This document shows, piece by piece, positions 52,529 to 61,896 of a stretch of 64,000 nucleotides of DNA. Each line of letters begins with the position of its first letter. The stretch's first letter is position 1. Location of the stretch: contig JAJDEI010000221.1 of NCBI GenBank assembly GCA_029259845.1, forward strand, positions 62,001 through 126,000, read 5' to 3'. Below the pieces are notes generated by a model. The model did not search any database, was not told the DNA's origin, and saw only the letters and a program-made list of their open reading frames with translations. Position numbers and translations under genes: made by a program. This DNA comes from Planctomycetaceae bacterium. Its GTDB lineage: Bacteria > Planctomycetota > Planctomycetia > Planctomycetales > Planctomycetaceae.

Positions 52529-52864
52529 GCGTCATCGCTCCGCTAAGAAGGGATACGTTGGGAACCAACCGGAACGTTGCCGAGGGGGCCAGCCATCATA
52601 TCATGCCTGCCGACAAGGCGGGAACCCACTTTGCAATCGATTTCAGAGCCCGATGCAATCTCCGAAGAACGAACGCCCGCCGAACGGCTCGGATTACTCC
52701 ACATCGCCCAGCCACCGCTTGCGGCTTGGCACGACCGGTCGGTGGCCTCTTCTCACGCCGCCAGGCCGTCGAATCTGTCACGTGTTCCGACCGACACGAC
52801 ACGGCAACCCGCCGAACATCGTGACGCCATGCCGGAACATCTCGGTGAGGCATGGCCGGTGTCG
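52529..52864. other. 336-bp intergenic region
   Basis: No gene was recognised. It contains CACCGCTTGCGGCTTGGCAC near 52722, similar to a sequence near 19940 and possibly a dispersed repeat, and a hairpin at 52826-52856. The part just before pilT should hold its promoter. Confidence 0.5.
52826..52856. repeat. Hairpin downstream of the YgiT-type gene
   Basis: 8-bp arms GCCATGCC (52826-52833) and GGCATGGC (52849-52856) flank a 15-nt loop, 8 bp after the stop codon of the YgiT-type gene on the minus strand. No T-run follows, so it is only a possible terminator. Confidence 0.5.
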
Positions 52865-53086
52865 TCATGCGGCGTAACGGACGATTTCCAGTTCGGTCCC
52901 TGCTTCCACCTTCGCCAGGATCTCGTCAACCCGCCGAAGGACCTCGTCCTCGATCAGATACTCGGGACAACCGGCGCACTGAAGCACAGGCAACCCCTTG
53001 AGAATCACGATGGCCGTGTCGCTGACCTTGAAGGGGAGATCCGTCGTCGCCGTGCAAAACTCTCCACCGCACACGGCACATTTCAT
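52865..53086 (-). CDS. YgiT-type zinc finger protein
   Basis: A 73-aa protein from ATG 53086. The start MKCAVCGGEFCTATTDLPFK carries one CxxC pair, and LPVLQCAGCPEYLIEDEVLR carries the second, the pattern of YgiT-type zinc fingers. In MqsA-like antitoxins this domain precedes a DNA-binding domain; here only the zinc finger part is present. Such short versions often pair with a DUF4258-type toxin, but none is adjacent: only 61 bp separate it from the MFS gene. It is therefore an orphan or a non-toxin-linked member. Confidence 0.82.
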   Translation of the reverse strand: MKCAVCGGEFCTATTDLPFKVSDTAIVILKGLPVLQCAGCPEYLIEDEVLRRVDEILAKVEAGTELEIVRYAA

Positions 53087-53147
53087 TGCTTCGGTCTCCT
53101 GCTTTTCAAGGCGTCCTGCCACTCGCCAGGGTCCGGCCGGAATGCCG

Positions 53148-54569
53148 TCACGACGCTGACAAGACCGCGTCAACTTCCTCGGTCTGCGGCGCAATCGCGG
53201 CTGTCTGTGTGACGGACGGAGCACGTGTTGGCGCCCAGGACTGATACAGGCCGACCGGAAAGCGAAGGATGCGGGAGGGGGTGACGCCGAGGAGCGACGT
53301 GACCGTCGGCAGAGACACGTTCGTCGCCACCTGCTCGCGGACGCGGTGAACGAAGATCGTGGAGAGGCAACGCATGGCGAGACTGGCGGCGAACAGGATC
53401 TGAAAACCAGTGGATGGATCGGCCGTGCGGCTCTGCAGGAGAGACAAGGCGCCTCCCGCCACGACCGACGTAATCCCGCCGATGAGGCCGGCGACCGCGG
53501 TGCCGGCGGCGATGTACATCGTACGATTGGCGGCCGGTGAATTCTTCAGCAGGAAGCCGTTGGTCGCAATCGCGATGCCTGCATTCAGCACCGAGTCGGC
53601 CATGAACACGGGAATGAGAATCAGCAGCGCGATCGTGGGGTTCGCCGGTATAAGCAGCAACCCGATCATGTTGATCGATTTCAGCCAGATGCAGCCGACC
53701 AGCACGGGACGGTTGCCGTAGACCTCGGCCACCGATCCCAGCCGACGGGAGAGAATGGCTCCCCCTGCCCAGGAAAATGTCCACAATAGCAGCACCTGCC
53801 CAATTGACAGACCGATGACCTCCAGCAGGTACAAGCTGATGAACGGTGCTCCCAGCATCGCGGCGAAATGCCAAAACGACATGAATCGAATGAACGAGCG
53901 GAACTGCCGATTACGGAACGGGCCGCGGAGCAAATCCCACATTCTCGGTTCACGCTGCTGCGTCACCGGAGGTTCGTCGATGCGAGCGAACAGGCAGATG
54001 TCGATGACTCCCAGCACGGCTCCCAAGCCCACGAGCGCCGGCAGGGCAACCCGGATTGAGAGGTCGGTGCCTATCAACACCCAACTGCTCAGGAGCATCG
54101 CCGCGGCAGCAGTCCATTGCATCCAGAGCTGCCGGACTCCCCAGTAATGGCTCAGGCCGGCGTGCGGCAGGTAGTCCCCCATCCATGACAGCCACAGCGG
54201 CGTTGTGAAGTGGATCAGCCCCTGATTGGCCGCCGTCACCAGCAGGAATGCCCACATCCAAACCGTCGTCGACACGTCCGGCAACAACCAAGGCCCGGCG
54301 GCAATCGGCAGGACGATCAGGCGTTGCAGCAGCGTCAGCCAGAACCAGACGCGGCGACGGTACCTCAGCCGGTTGGCGACGACGGCCGCCAGAAACTGCA
54401 GAAACAGCATGCCCGTGGGCAGGGCCCCGAAGATGCCAATATGCAGCCCGGTTCCCCCCAAGTCGCGGACAAACTCAATCGAGGCGGCAGACATGGTGAG
54501 CTGTGCATACGCCATCCCAAGACAGCTGGCGATGATGATGACACGCTGAGCAACCGGAAGAGGCCACAC
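53148..54569 (-). CDS. Major facilitator superfamily transporter
   Basis: A 473-aa protein starting at GTG 54569. Twelve hydrophobic segments can be traced, from VIIIASCLGMAYAQLTMSAA to the C-terminal pair. The loop between segments 2 and 3 (VANRLRYRRRVW) is basic, as expected for MFS loop 2-3. The central loop (RIDEPPVTQQREPRMWDLLR) separates the two halves, and the last 60 residues are soluble. Substrate unknown. Members with this sequence style are common and unassigned in planctomycetes. It follows the 575-bp repeat-rich spacer and precedes the YgiT gene on the same strand. Confidence 0.83.
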   Translation of the reverse strand: MWPLPVAQRVIIIASCLGMAYAQLTMSAASIEFVRDLGGTGLHIGIFGALPTGMLFLQFLAAVVANRLRYRRRVWFWLTLLQRLIVLPIAAGPWLLPDVSTTVWMWAFLLVTAANQGLIHFTTPLWLSWMGDYLPHAGLSHYWGVRQLWMQWTAAAAMLLSSWVLIGTDLSIRVALPALVGLGAVLGVIDICLFARIDEPPVTQQREPRMWDLLRGPFRNRQFRSFIRFMSFWHFAAMLGAPFISLYLLEVIGLSIGQVLLLWTFSWAGGAILSRRLGSVAEVYGNRPVLVGCIWLKSINMIGLLLIPANPTIALLILIPVFMADSVLNAGIAIATNGFLLKNSPAANRTMYIAAGTAVAGLIGGITSVVAGGALSLLQSRTADPSTGFQILFAASLAMRCLSTIFVHRVREQVATNVSLPTVTSLLGVTPSRILRFPVGLYQSWAPTRAPSVTQTAAIAPQTEEVDAVLSAS

Positions 54570-54888
54570 GGGGAGAACTCAGGTTGGGGGCGGGGGCGGG
54601 AGTTTCGAGCAGAGTTCGTTGGAGGAGACCAATCAGCCGGAAAGGTTCGCCAACTCGGTCGGTTCGGCGGCGAGAATTTCCCACAACCGCACACGGCTGG
54701 CAAGCCCAAGTAGACTTCGCACAGTTATCCAGGAACATAGGCGTGTCCGTTGACACCGCGTCCGCTCTCCATGGAGGATGGCGTGGCCTGCGCTCTTTCC
54801 CGCCCCAGCAGCCCGTTGTGAACCGTGTGCCACGGATGGGTCAGTCGCGCTCCGGCCGATTGCGACAGACTCGATCATGCCGATTCGG

Positions 54889-55002
54889 TTCCCAAGCCGA
54901 CGGCTCTGCCGTCGGACCGGTGACAGTGCGACGGGCAGCCGCGCAACCGACGGCGGCGCGGCGAATGGTGGAAGACCGACGGCAAAGCCGTCGGCTTGGG
55001 AA
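54889..55002. repeat. 114-bp palindromic element, family H
   Basis: The outer ends are TTCCCAAGCCGACGG (54889-54903) and CCGTCGGCTTGGGAA (54988-55002), exact inverted copies. Each end also forms its own hairpin (CCGACGGC/GCCGTCGG). The core hairpin recurs at 60146-60178. Confidence 0.85.
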
Positions 55003-55100
55003 TGAAGTGCGTCACCCCATGGAATTGCACGGTCCCGCAAATCACTTGCCAAACCGCTCTCCTCATCCCACACTCCTCCTTTTCCGCTCCCTGACTCCTG

Positions 55101-55142
55101 ACCCCTGATCCCCGACCCCTGATCCCCGACCCCTGATCCCCG
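55101..55142. repeat. Three perfect 14-bp tandem repeats directly upstream of ettA
   Basis: The unit ACCCCTGATCCCCG repeats three times without change at 55101-55114, 55115-55128 and 55129-55142, ending 2 bp before the ettA ATG at 55145. It leaves no space for an ordinary Shine-Dalgarno site. A similar C-rich pattern precedes gltA. Confidence 0.92.
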
Positions 55143-55144
55143 AC

Positions 55145-56821
<1,677 letters not shown>

Positions 56822-56905
56822 AGCCAAGCCCTTTTGACCTTGGTCGCGGAACGAAACCGGCGTAGAATCGAGTCGACAGATGCCAGGAAGTACGGAGAGA
56901 CCCCG

Positions 56906-57322
56906 ATGCTGACCATCGACGCTGTGAATCGGATCATCGAATTGGCGAATGCCATTCAAGCCTACTGGGATCGCGAATTACCGAAAGCGCATCCTGAGTA
57001 TCCACTCGTCCATGAGGGAGAGACTTCACCCCCGGAACCCGCGGAGCAGAAGGCGCTGCAAGCCTTCGTCAATTCTCTGCCGGAAGGCCAACTGCACAAG
57101 GCGTTACTCACTGTGCGTGTCGGGCGTGCTGACATCAGTGTTGACAACATCATTGACGGCTATGCGCAGTTGAAGCAAGAGTTTCCCGATAAGGACTCCG
57201 CGATCAATCGAATTCTGGACACGACCGCGCTTGGAGACTATCTGTCAGACGGTGTTGAACGTCTGAAACGCGAGTCGATCGATATTGATTCCGTGACGGA
57301 CGACTCGGTCCCCGCGACGTAG
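56906..57322 (+). CDS. DUF3775-like protein
   Basis: A 138-aa protein from ATG 56906, preceded by GGAGAG. The pattern MLTIDAVNRIIELANAIQAY, followed by PEPAEQKALQAFVNSLPE and LHKALLTVRVGRADI, resembles DUF3775, a small helical family of unknown function. No signal peptide or membrane segment is seen. It lies 84 bp after ettA and 42 bp before the HEPN gene, on the same strand, and the next three genes could form one unit with it. Confidence 0.6.
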   Translation: MLTIDAVNRIIELANAIQAYWDRELPKAHPEYPLVHEGETSPPEPAEQKALQAFVNSLPEGQLHKALLTVRVGRADISVDNIIDGYAQLKQEFPDKDSAINRILDTTALGDYLSDGVERLKRESIDIDSVTDDSVPAT

Positions 57323-57364
57323 CCTTGCCCAGTATTTTCGACGTCCCAAGAGAAAGCTCCGATT

Positions 57365-57997
57365 GTGCCATCGAACGCTTTCTCCTCGCATCTGTTGAAA
57401 CTCCTTGAGGATGCCGAGGAACTGGAGGACGCTCATTCCAAGCTCAAGACGGGCAACGTGGGGAGACAGCACGGGCTCGGATCCGTCAATCGCGCGGCGG
57501 TGATCATGTGTGTTTCTGCTTGGGAAGCATACGTCGAGGAGTTGGTCAGAGAATCCCTTGAAGCGATTCGTCCGGCTGGACCAGCCATGGGGGTTTGGCC
57601 TTCTCTCAACGCAACGGTGCGGGGTCAGCTCGGTCGGTTCAATACTCCAAACGCTGAGCAAGTTCGCCTTCTTTTTTCGGACTCAATCGGCCTCTCTGAC
57701 GTACGACTCGCATGGAATTGGAGAAACTGCCCATCCCAGCGAGCGATGGAACGTCTCGGTGAGGTGATGACCTTGAGACACCAGATTGCCCATGGTGTGA
57801 ATCCGCGACCAACCATACATAACTACTACTCCAGCCAACTTCCTGACTCCTTCCGGCGGCTCGGGCTATGCACAGACGAGGCTGTGAGGACACACCTTGT
57901 CGATGGGTTGGGAATTGCCGCCCCGTGGCCCATGGAACCAATGGAGTCGTTCCCAAAATGGAGCTGGGGAACGAGGCGTCGTGTCGACCGACAATGA
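57365..57997 (+). CDS. HEPN-type putative ribonuclease (RiboL-PSP/MAE_28990-like)
   Basis: A 210-aa all-helical protein starting at GTG 57365. RAAVIMCVSAWEAYVEELVR gives the first family helix and VMTLRHQIAHGVNPRP the RX4H motif (Arg-His-Gln-Ile-Ala-His), which forms the ribonuclease site in HEPN proteins. This is the layout of RiboL-PSP-HEPN or MAE-type HEPN proteins, often linked to toxin-antitoxin or abortive infection systems. No obvious antitoxin or nucleotidyltransferase partner is adjacent. The flanking DUF3775 and DUF6714 genes could be partners (speculative). Confidence 0.75.
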   Translation: MPSNAFSSHLLKLLEDAEELEDAHSKLKTGNVGRQHGLGSVNRAAVIMCVSAWEAYVEELVRESLEAIRPAGPAMGVWPSLNATVRGQLGRFNTPNAEQVRLLFSDSIGLSDVRLAWNWRNCPSQRAMERLGEVMTLRHQIAHGVNPRPTIHNYYSSQLPDSFRRLGLCTDEAVRTHLVDGLGIAAPWPMEPMESFPKWSWGTRRRVDRQ

Positions 57998-58009
57998 ACA
58001 GGATCGGCC

Positions 58010-58474
58010 ATGCACGAGGAATGGGAGCGAGTTCGAATGCTGATTGATCGAGCATTTCACGATGTCCGATTGGGGGACGGCATCGGATTGTGGGAGGCTC
58101 AGGCAATCGATGACTACGCCGACGCGGAAACGCGGCAACGGAATCGGAACCGCGACGAGAAGGACGACTGGCGACGTATTTCGATCGAGACACTTAATGC
58201 GTGCTACAGCAGCCCGTGTTTTTTTGATGCGGCCGGGATGCGATTTCACTTGCCCGCGTTCCTCACCGCTGAACTGGCGGACCAGCCCACCTTTGGAGCT
58301 GTGTTCCACCTGACGAGCTTCGACGGGAACGCCCGCGATTCACAGTTTGAATTACTTAATGCCGAGCAGCGCAATGCCGTGATCGAGTTTCTGCTCTTGC
58401 TTCGCGACGCTCCCGGCTACGAATCCGAGCGACCAGCCATCGTTGGTGCCTTGGAGGCCTACTGGACGAAATGA
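58010..58474 (+). CDS. DUF6714-like protein
   Basis: A 154-aa protein from ATG 58010. Family-like segments: AFHDVRLGDGIGLWEAQAID near the start, DDWRRISIETLNACYSSPCF in the middle, and FDAAGMRFHLPAFLTAEL, then LNAEQRNAVIEFLLLLRDAP. The family is small, soluble and of unknown function, seen in immunity-like or scattered contexts. The gene starts 12 bp after the HEPN gene stop, so cotranscription is likely. Confidence 0.72.
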   Translation: MHEEWERVRMLIDRAFHDVRLGDGIGLWEAQAIDDYADAETRQRNRNRDEKDDWRRISIETLNACYSSPCFFDAAGMRFHLPAFLTAELADQPTFGAVFHLTSFDGNARDSQFELLNAEQRNAVIEFLLLLRDAPGYESERPAIVGALEAYWTK

Positions 58475-58657
58475 CGCGGCGGGCGGCACTCCGGAAACCC
58501 TGTCATGTTCGGTTGGCATGGATTCGGCTCCAAGGTGCTGATATTCTGCCATGTCGAACGCTTCAGTAACGCGGCGGGAGTTTTTCGCGTCCTTGAAGGA
58601 TCGCCAGGACCAGGTCGCTCTCATCGGGAGAGAATCCTGCAGAAAGAAAGGCATGCA

Positions 58658-59446
58658 ATGAGTGCAATCAGGAACGGCCATTGGATGAAGCAGGTTCTGC
58701 GGACAATCACAGTGCTGCTTTGCGCCGGTTGTGGAATGCGGCAACCGATACGACAGCCCATACCAATCTCACAGCCAATCCCACAACCAATCGCGCAACC
58801 GATCTCACAACCAATCGCGCAGCCGATTTCACAACCAATCGCGCAGCCGATTTCACAGCCGATTTCACAGCCGATTTCACAGCCGATTTCACAGCCGATT
58901 TCACAGCCAATCGTGCAGCCGATCTCACAGCCAATCTCGGGGATTTTCTTACTTTCGGGTTCGGCGACGCAACAGTCCACGGTCAGAACAGCACTTGCAC
59001 GCTGCACCTTCCCGTTCGACCGTTTGCGGCCTGAATTGCAACGAAAGGGCCTTCGCTCCGTCAAGATCTCGTGGCAGCCCATGGGAGAGGGAACGCTGGG
59101 ATGGGCGTCGACTGGCGGCGAAGTCGGAATCAACAACTCCATCGGAGGCTTGCAGGCCCAGCGAACCGCAATTCTGGAACTGGGGCACATCGTGGATTTC
59201 TTCTACATGACGCCAGACATGCGTGAAGCGATCATCAAGCTCTGGCATCCGGACATCCCGGATGATCATGAGTGGTTCGGCTCGACTCGTTACTGGGACC
59301 GAAACGGCGAGGCGTATAGCACGTTGTTTCTGTGGGCGTTCGCGGACGAGGAACTGTGGATTGACGCAGGCTATTCGCACAAGCCGTCGAAAGAGCTTGC
59401 AGCCCAACTGAGGGCCATTCTCCTGCCCAACATCGCGATGCGATGA
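58658..59446 (+). CDS. Putative lipoprotein with QPI tetrapeptide repeats and a peptidase-like C-terminal domain
   Basis: A 262-aa protein. ATG 58658 has AAAGAAAGG upstream; ATG 58685 is an alternative. A signal segment (LRTITVLLCAGCGM) ends in a possible lipidation Cys. Next comes a 60-70 residue tract with sixteen QPI units, mostly QPIS or QPIA, encoded by 12-bp tandem repeats (58742-58938). The C-terminal domain (about residues 100-255) includes RTAILELGHIVDFFY and RNGEAYSTLFLWAF. These look like the HExxH...E zinc site of a gluzincin, but the first His of HExxH is replaced (LELGH). It may therefore be a non-catalytic relative. The tract could span part of the envelope. Confidence 0.65.
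   Translation: MSAIRNGHWMKQVLRTITVLLCAGCGMRQPIRQPIPISQPIPQPIAQPISQPIAQPISQPIAQPISQPISQPISQPISQPISQPIVQPISQPISGIFLLSGSATQQSTVRTALARCTFPFDRLRPELQRKGLRSVKISWQPMGEGTLGWASTGGEVGINNSIGGLQAQRTAILELGHIVDFFYMTPDMREAIIKLWHPDIPDDHEWFGSTRYWDRNGEAYSTLFLWAFADEELWIDAGYSHKPSKELAAQLRAILLPNIAMR
58742..58938 (+). repeat. 12-bp coding tandem repeat (QPI tract)
   Basis: Units such as CAGCCGATTTCA and CAACCAATCGCG repeat head to tail, with silent and Ser/Ala changes. Several adjacent units near 58855-58905 are identical, suggesting recent expansion or contraction by slippage. Confidence 0.9.
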
Positions 59447-59590
59447 CGCTCATGGCGATGCAGCCGATCTTGTCCTGTTGTTCCCCTGATTTGGTTGCTT
59501 GAAGCCGAACGACTTGGGGTTTTCGTGATCCGCCGGGGCCTGTAGTGCGTTTCCTTGGGAGGGGAAACTTCACCAGAGGAGGCGGTTGCC

Positions 59591-60109
59591 ATGTTGATGA
59601 CAACGTTTCGTTGCGGCGAGTGCAGGACACGGGTGGAGGCAGCCGTCTCTTCAGAGTTGCTGCATTGTCCGGTCTGTGCGCAGGTTCTGGACGAAGAAGC
59701 AGCCGTCTTCGATTCCGCGACCTTGGGGGCCAATGCCGCGGCTCAGCCGATCGTCGAGCGGGAGACCGGGGACGAAACGCGCAGTCTTGAAGAGGAGTTG
59801 CGGCGGATCGACCGCAAGTGGGAGCGGTACCAACGGGTCCATCTATTTCGCCCGGCCCGCGGACCGGCCCGCGTGCCGTCCAAACGCCGCGCGATTACGA
59901 AGATCGTCCTGTTTGCTCTGCCGGTTGTTGTCTGTATTCAACTGGTGCTGACAGGACGCGCATTGCTGGCGTTGCTGGTACTCGTTTGTGCCGGTTTTGG
60001 AATCTATCGGGCCGCTGCAGAGTACGTGATGGCCGAGAGCCGCGAGCTTGCTGAGTTCCGCTATCAGGTTGAGCGCGACAACGCGGAGCGACAGCGGCTG
60101 CCCACCTGA
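59591..60109 (+). CDS. Zinc ribbon protein with two membrane segments
   Basis: A 172-aa protein from ATG 59591, with GAGGAGG upstream; in-frame 59555 is less likely. The N-terminal CGECRTRVEAAVSSELLHCP and following residues give a CxxC...CxxC zinc ribbon. A charged helix (RSLEEELRRIDRKWERYQRV) leads to two hydrophobic segments (IVLFALPVVVCIQLVLTGR and ALLALLVLVCAGFGIYRAAA), then a charged C-terminal helix. No function is known. Such small zinc-ribbon membrane proteins are frequent in planctomycetes. Confidence 0.65.
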   Translation: MLMTTFRCGECRTRVEAAVSSELLHCPVCAQVLDEEAAVFDSATLGANAAAQPIVERETGDETRSLEEELRRIDRKWERYQRVHLFRPARGPARVPSKRRAITKIVLFALPVVVCIQLVLTGRALLALLVLVCAGFGIYRAAAEYVMAESRELAEFRYQVERDNAERQRLPT

Positions 60110-60145
60110 GAATCGGGGAAACGTCGCCGCAACCGCTGCGTGGGG

Positions 60146-60178
60146 TCCCGGACCGACGGCAAAGCCGTCGGCCCGGGA
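60146..60178. repeat. Hairpin related to family H
   Basis: Arms TCCCGG-ACCGACGGC and GCCGTCGGC-CCGGGA flank an AAA loop. The core CCGACGGCAAAGCCGTCGG also occurs at 54976-54994. It lies 37 bp after the zinc ribbon gene; no T-run follows. Confidence 0.8.
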
Positions 60179-60297
60179 AACGATCCGGCGTCGAGGAGAT
60201 TCTCAGGCGGATGTGTTACGCTGCACGCGCAGTTCGTGCGGCGTCTTCACTTCGTCGCTCCGATGTCCCCTGCTCTTCATATTCTTGCGAGACGGCG

Positions 60298-61734
60298 ATG
60301 AGACCGACGCTCCCGGTGGCGCTGTTGATGCTCGTTTTTTTTGCGCCTGGACTGGTCGCGGGTGACGAGTTCACCTATGTCAACGAACAGGGGAAAAAGC
60401 GAACGATCCATGCGCGACTGGCGGGAGCAGGGCAAGGCATTCTCGCGTTGGAACTCGACGACGGGCGGTGGGAACCGGTCTTGGAGACAGCCGTTGAGTC
60501 CCGGAAGCCGACGGACGGCCCGGAGCCCGTCTCGACCGAAGAAATGGCCCGGCGGCTCGAAAAGCGGTTCTCAAAGCCCTTGTTCGTGTCCCGCATGGCC
60601 GACCCGTATGTGGTCGGATTGGTGTTGATGGCACCGCTCGATGAGGACGCCCAGCCACGTGCCGAGCGTTTTCTCGACAAGGCCACTTCGTTCCTGCAAT
60701 CGATCGACCGGGTCTTTACCCGCTTCGCCGAGAAGATGGGAATCCCGCTCGAGCCGCCACGGTTCCCGCTGGTGATGTTGATTTTCGAGACCGATGCGAA
60801 CTTCGACGCCTATACGCAGATGGCAACACGCGGGGGCGGCCTGTCGACGCAATCCATTTTGGGGTTCTACTCCCCCACGACCAATTGGCTGGCGATTCGA
60901 CTGGATGAATGCGACTCGTTCGCCGTCCCCTTGCACGAGGCGATTCATCAGCAGGTGTTCAACCGGGGCGTCCTGCAGCGGCTGGCGCCGTTGCCGGTCT
61001 GGTTCAACGAGGGGATCGCCACCGGATTCGAGAACGACGGTGCGAAGATCAGCGTGGACCCGACGCGCATCAACCGGCTCTACGGCGGCAAAGCGCGGCA
61101 GCCGTTCACGCTTCGCTTCGCGGACATCATCCAGCAGGACGACGCCTTTCACGGGGACGTGCTCGCCGGAGAAGCCTACACGCTGGCGTGGTGCCTCCAT
61201 TGGTTGTTGGTGACGACCAAGCCCGATGAATACACGAAGTACATCAGGAAACTGGGGAGTATCGAGCCGCTCGCCGACACGTCCGGTCAGAAACGGCTTG
61301 CTGACTTTGAGACGATCTTCGGCCTCGGCTCCGGCACTCTGGAACAGACCATCGGGAAGGAACTGACAACCGCGTCCCGCAAGCAGCGCGTGCGGCTGGT
61401 CCCGCAATCTGTGCCGGTGGGCAAGCTGATCACACAGGACCAGTTGGGGCACCTGGAAGTCGGGCTTGTCCGCAGGGCCGAAAGGCGGGGCGTTGTGCAG
61501 GGGGTCGGCAAGCTGAAGAACCTGTCCCCCTTCCGCACGCTGAGCTTTCGGGTGACGGTGGCCCAAGGCGACCGAGGGATCGTCTGGCTCGCCGAAGACG
61601 TCCCCCCCGGCCGCCGCGTCAAACTGGATCGCAAGTTTATTCCCGCTTCGGGGAACCGGGGCTATTCCGTCTCGATTCGCTCAGCGATCTCCGGCAGCGT
61701 TGAAGACAAAACGCTCAAATCTCTCCCGCATTGA
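60298..61734 (+). CDS. Exported DUF1570-family putative metallopeptidase (second copy)
   Basis: A 478-aa protein from ATG 60298, which gives a signal peptide (LPVALLMLVFFAPGLVAGDE); the extension to 60211 does not. An N-terminal beta-rich domain (residues 25-75) is followed by the body. HEAIHQQVF at residue 213 and the later PLPVWFNEGIATGFE give the HExxH...E layout of DUF1570. It resembles the protein at 825-2021 in motif order but is longer at the C-terminus, where a beta-sandwich-like part (LSFRVTVAQGDRGIVWLAED) is added. Probable exported zinc peptidase; substrate unknown. Confidence 0.8.
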   Translation: MRPTLPVALLMLVFFAPGLVAGDEFTYVNEQGKKRTIHARLAGAGQGILALELDDGRWEPVLETAVESRKPTDGPEPVSTEEMARRLEKRFSKPLFVSRMADPYVVGLVLMAPLDEDAQPRAERFLDKATSFLQSIDRVFTRFAEKMGIPLEPPRFPLVMLIFETDANFDAYTQMATRGGGLSTQSILGFYSPTTNWLAIRLDECDSFAVPLHEAIHQQVFNRGVLQRLAPLPVWFNEGIATGFENDGAKISVDPTRINRLYGGKARQPFTLRFADIIQQDDAFHGDVLAGEAYTLAWCLHWLLVTTKPDEYTKYIRKLGSIEPLADTSGQKRLADFETIFGLGSGTLEQTIGKELTTASRKQRVRLVPQSVPVGKLITQDQLGHLEVGLVRRAERRGVVQGVGKLKNLSPFRTLSFRVTVAQGDRGIVWLAEDVPPGRRVKLDRKFIPASGNRGYSVSIRSAISGSVEDKTLKSLPH

Positions 61735-61896
61735 AGTTTCCAGCCAGACTGTGACTGCGAGGCATCTTGTGCCGGCGGCGCCCAGCCGCGAAAGTCGAGG
61801 AATCCTCCAACGGACTGCTTCTTCCGTTCGTAAACAGGGCACGGCACGATCCGTCCGCGGTGCCGATGTCCTCGTTTTCGTTTCAGGAGATTCCGG

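Larger units (their letters stand above)
54570..55144. other. 575-bp divergent intergenic region with repeats
   Basis: It separates the MFS gene (minus) from ettA (plus). It contains the 114-bp family H element (54889-55002) and a tandem 14-bp repeat (55101-55142) directly before ettA. No gene was recognised, and promoters for both flanking genes should lie here. Confidence 0.6.

Noticed and set aside
58742-58938. The tandem 12-bp array considered as a CRISPR
   Set aside because: Units are contiguous, without unique spacers, and encode a regular QPI tract in frame with a signal peptide and a downstream domain; no cas gene is present.
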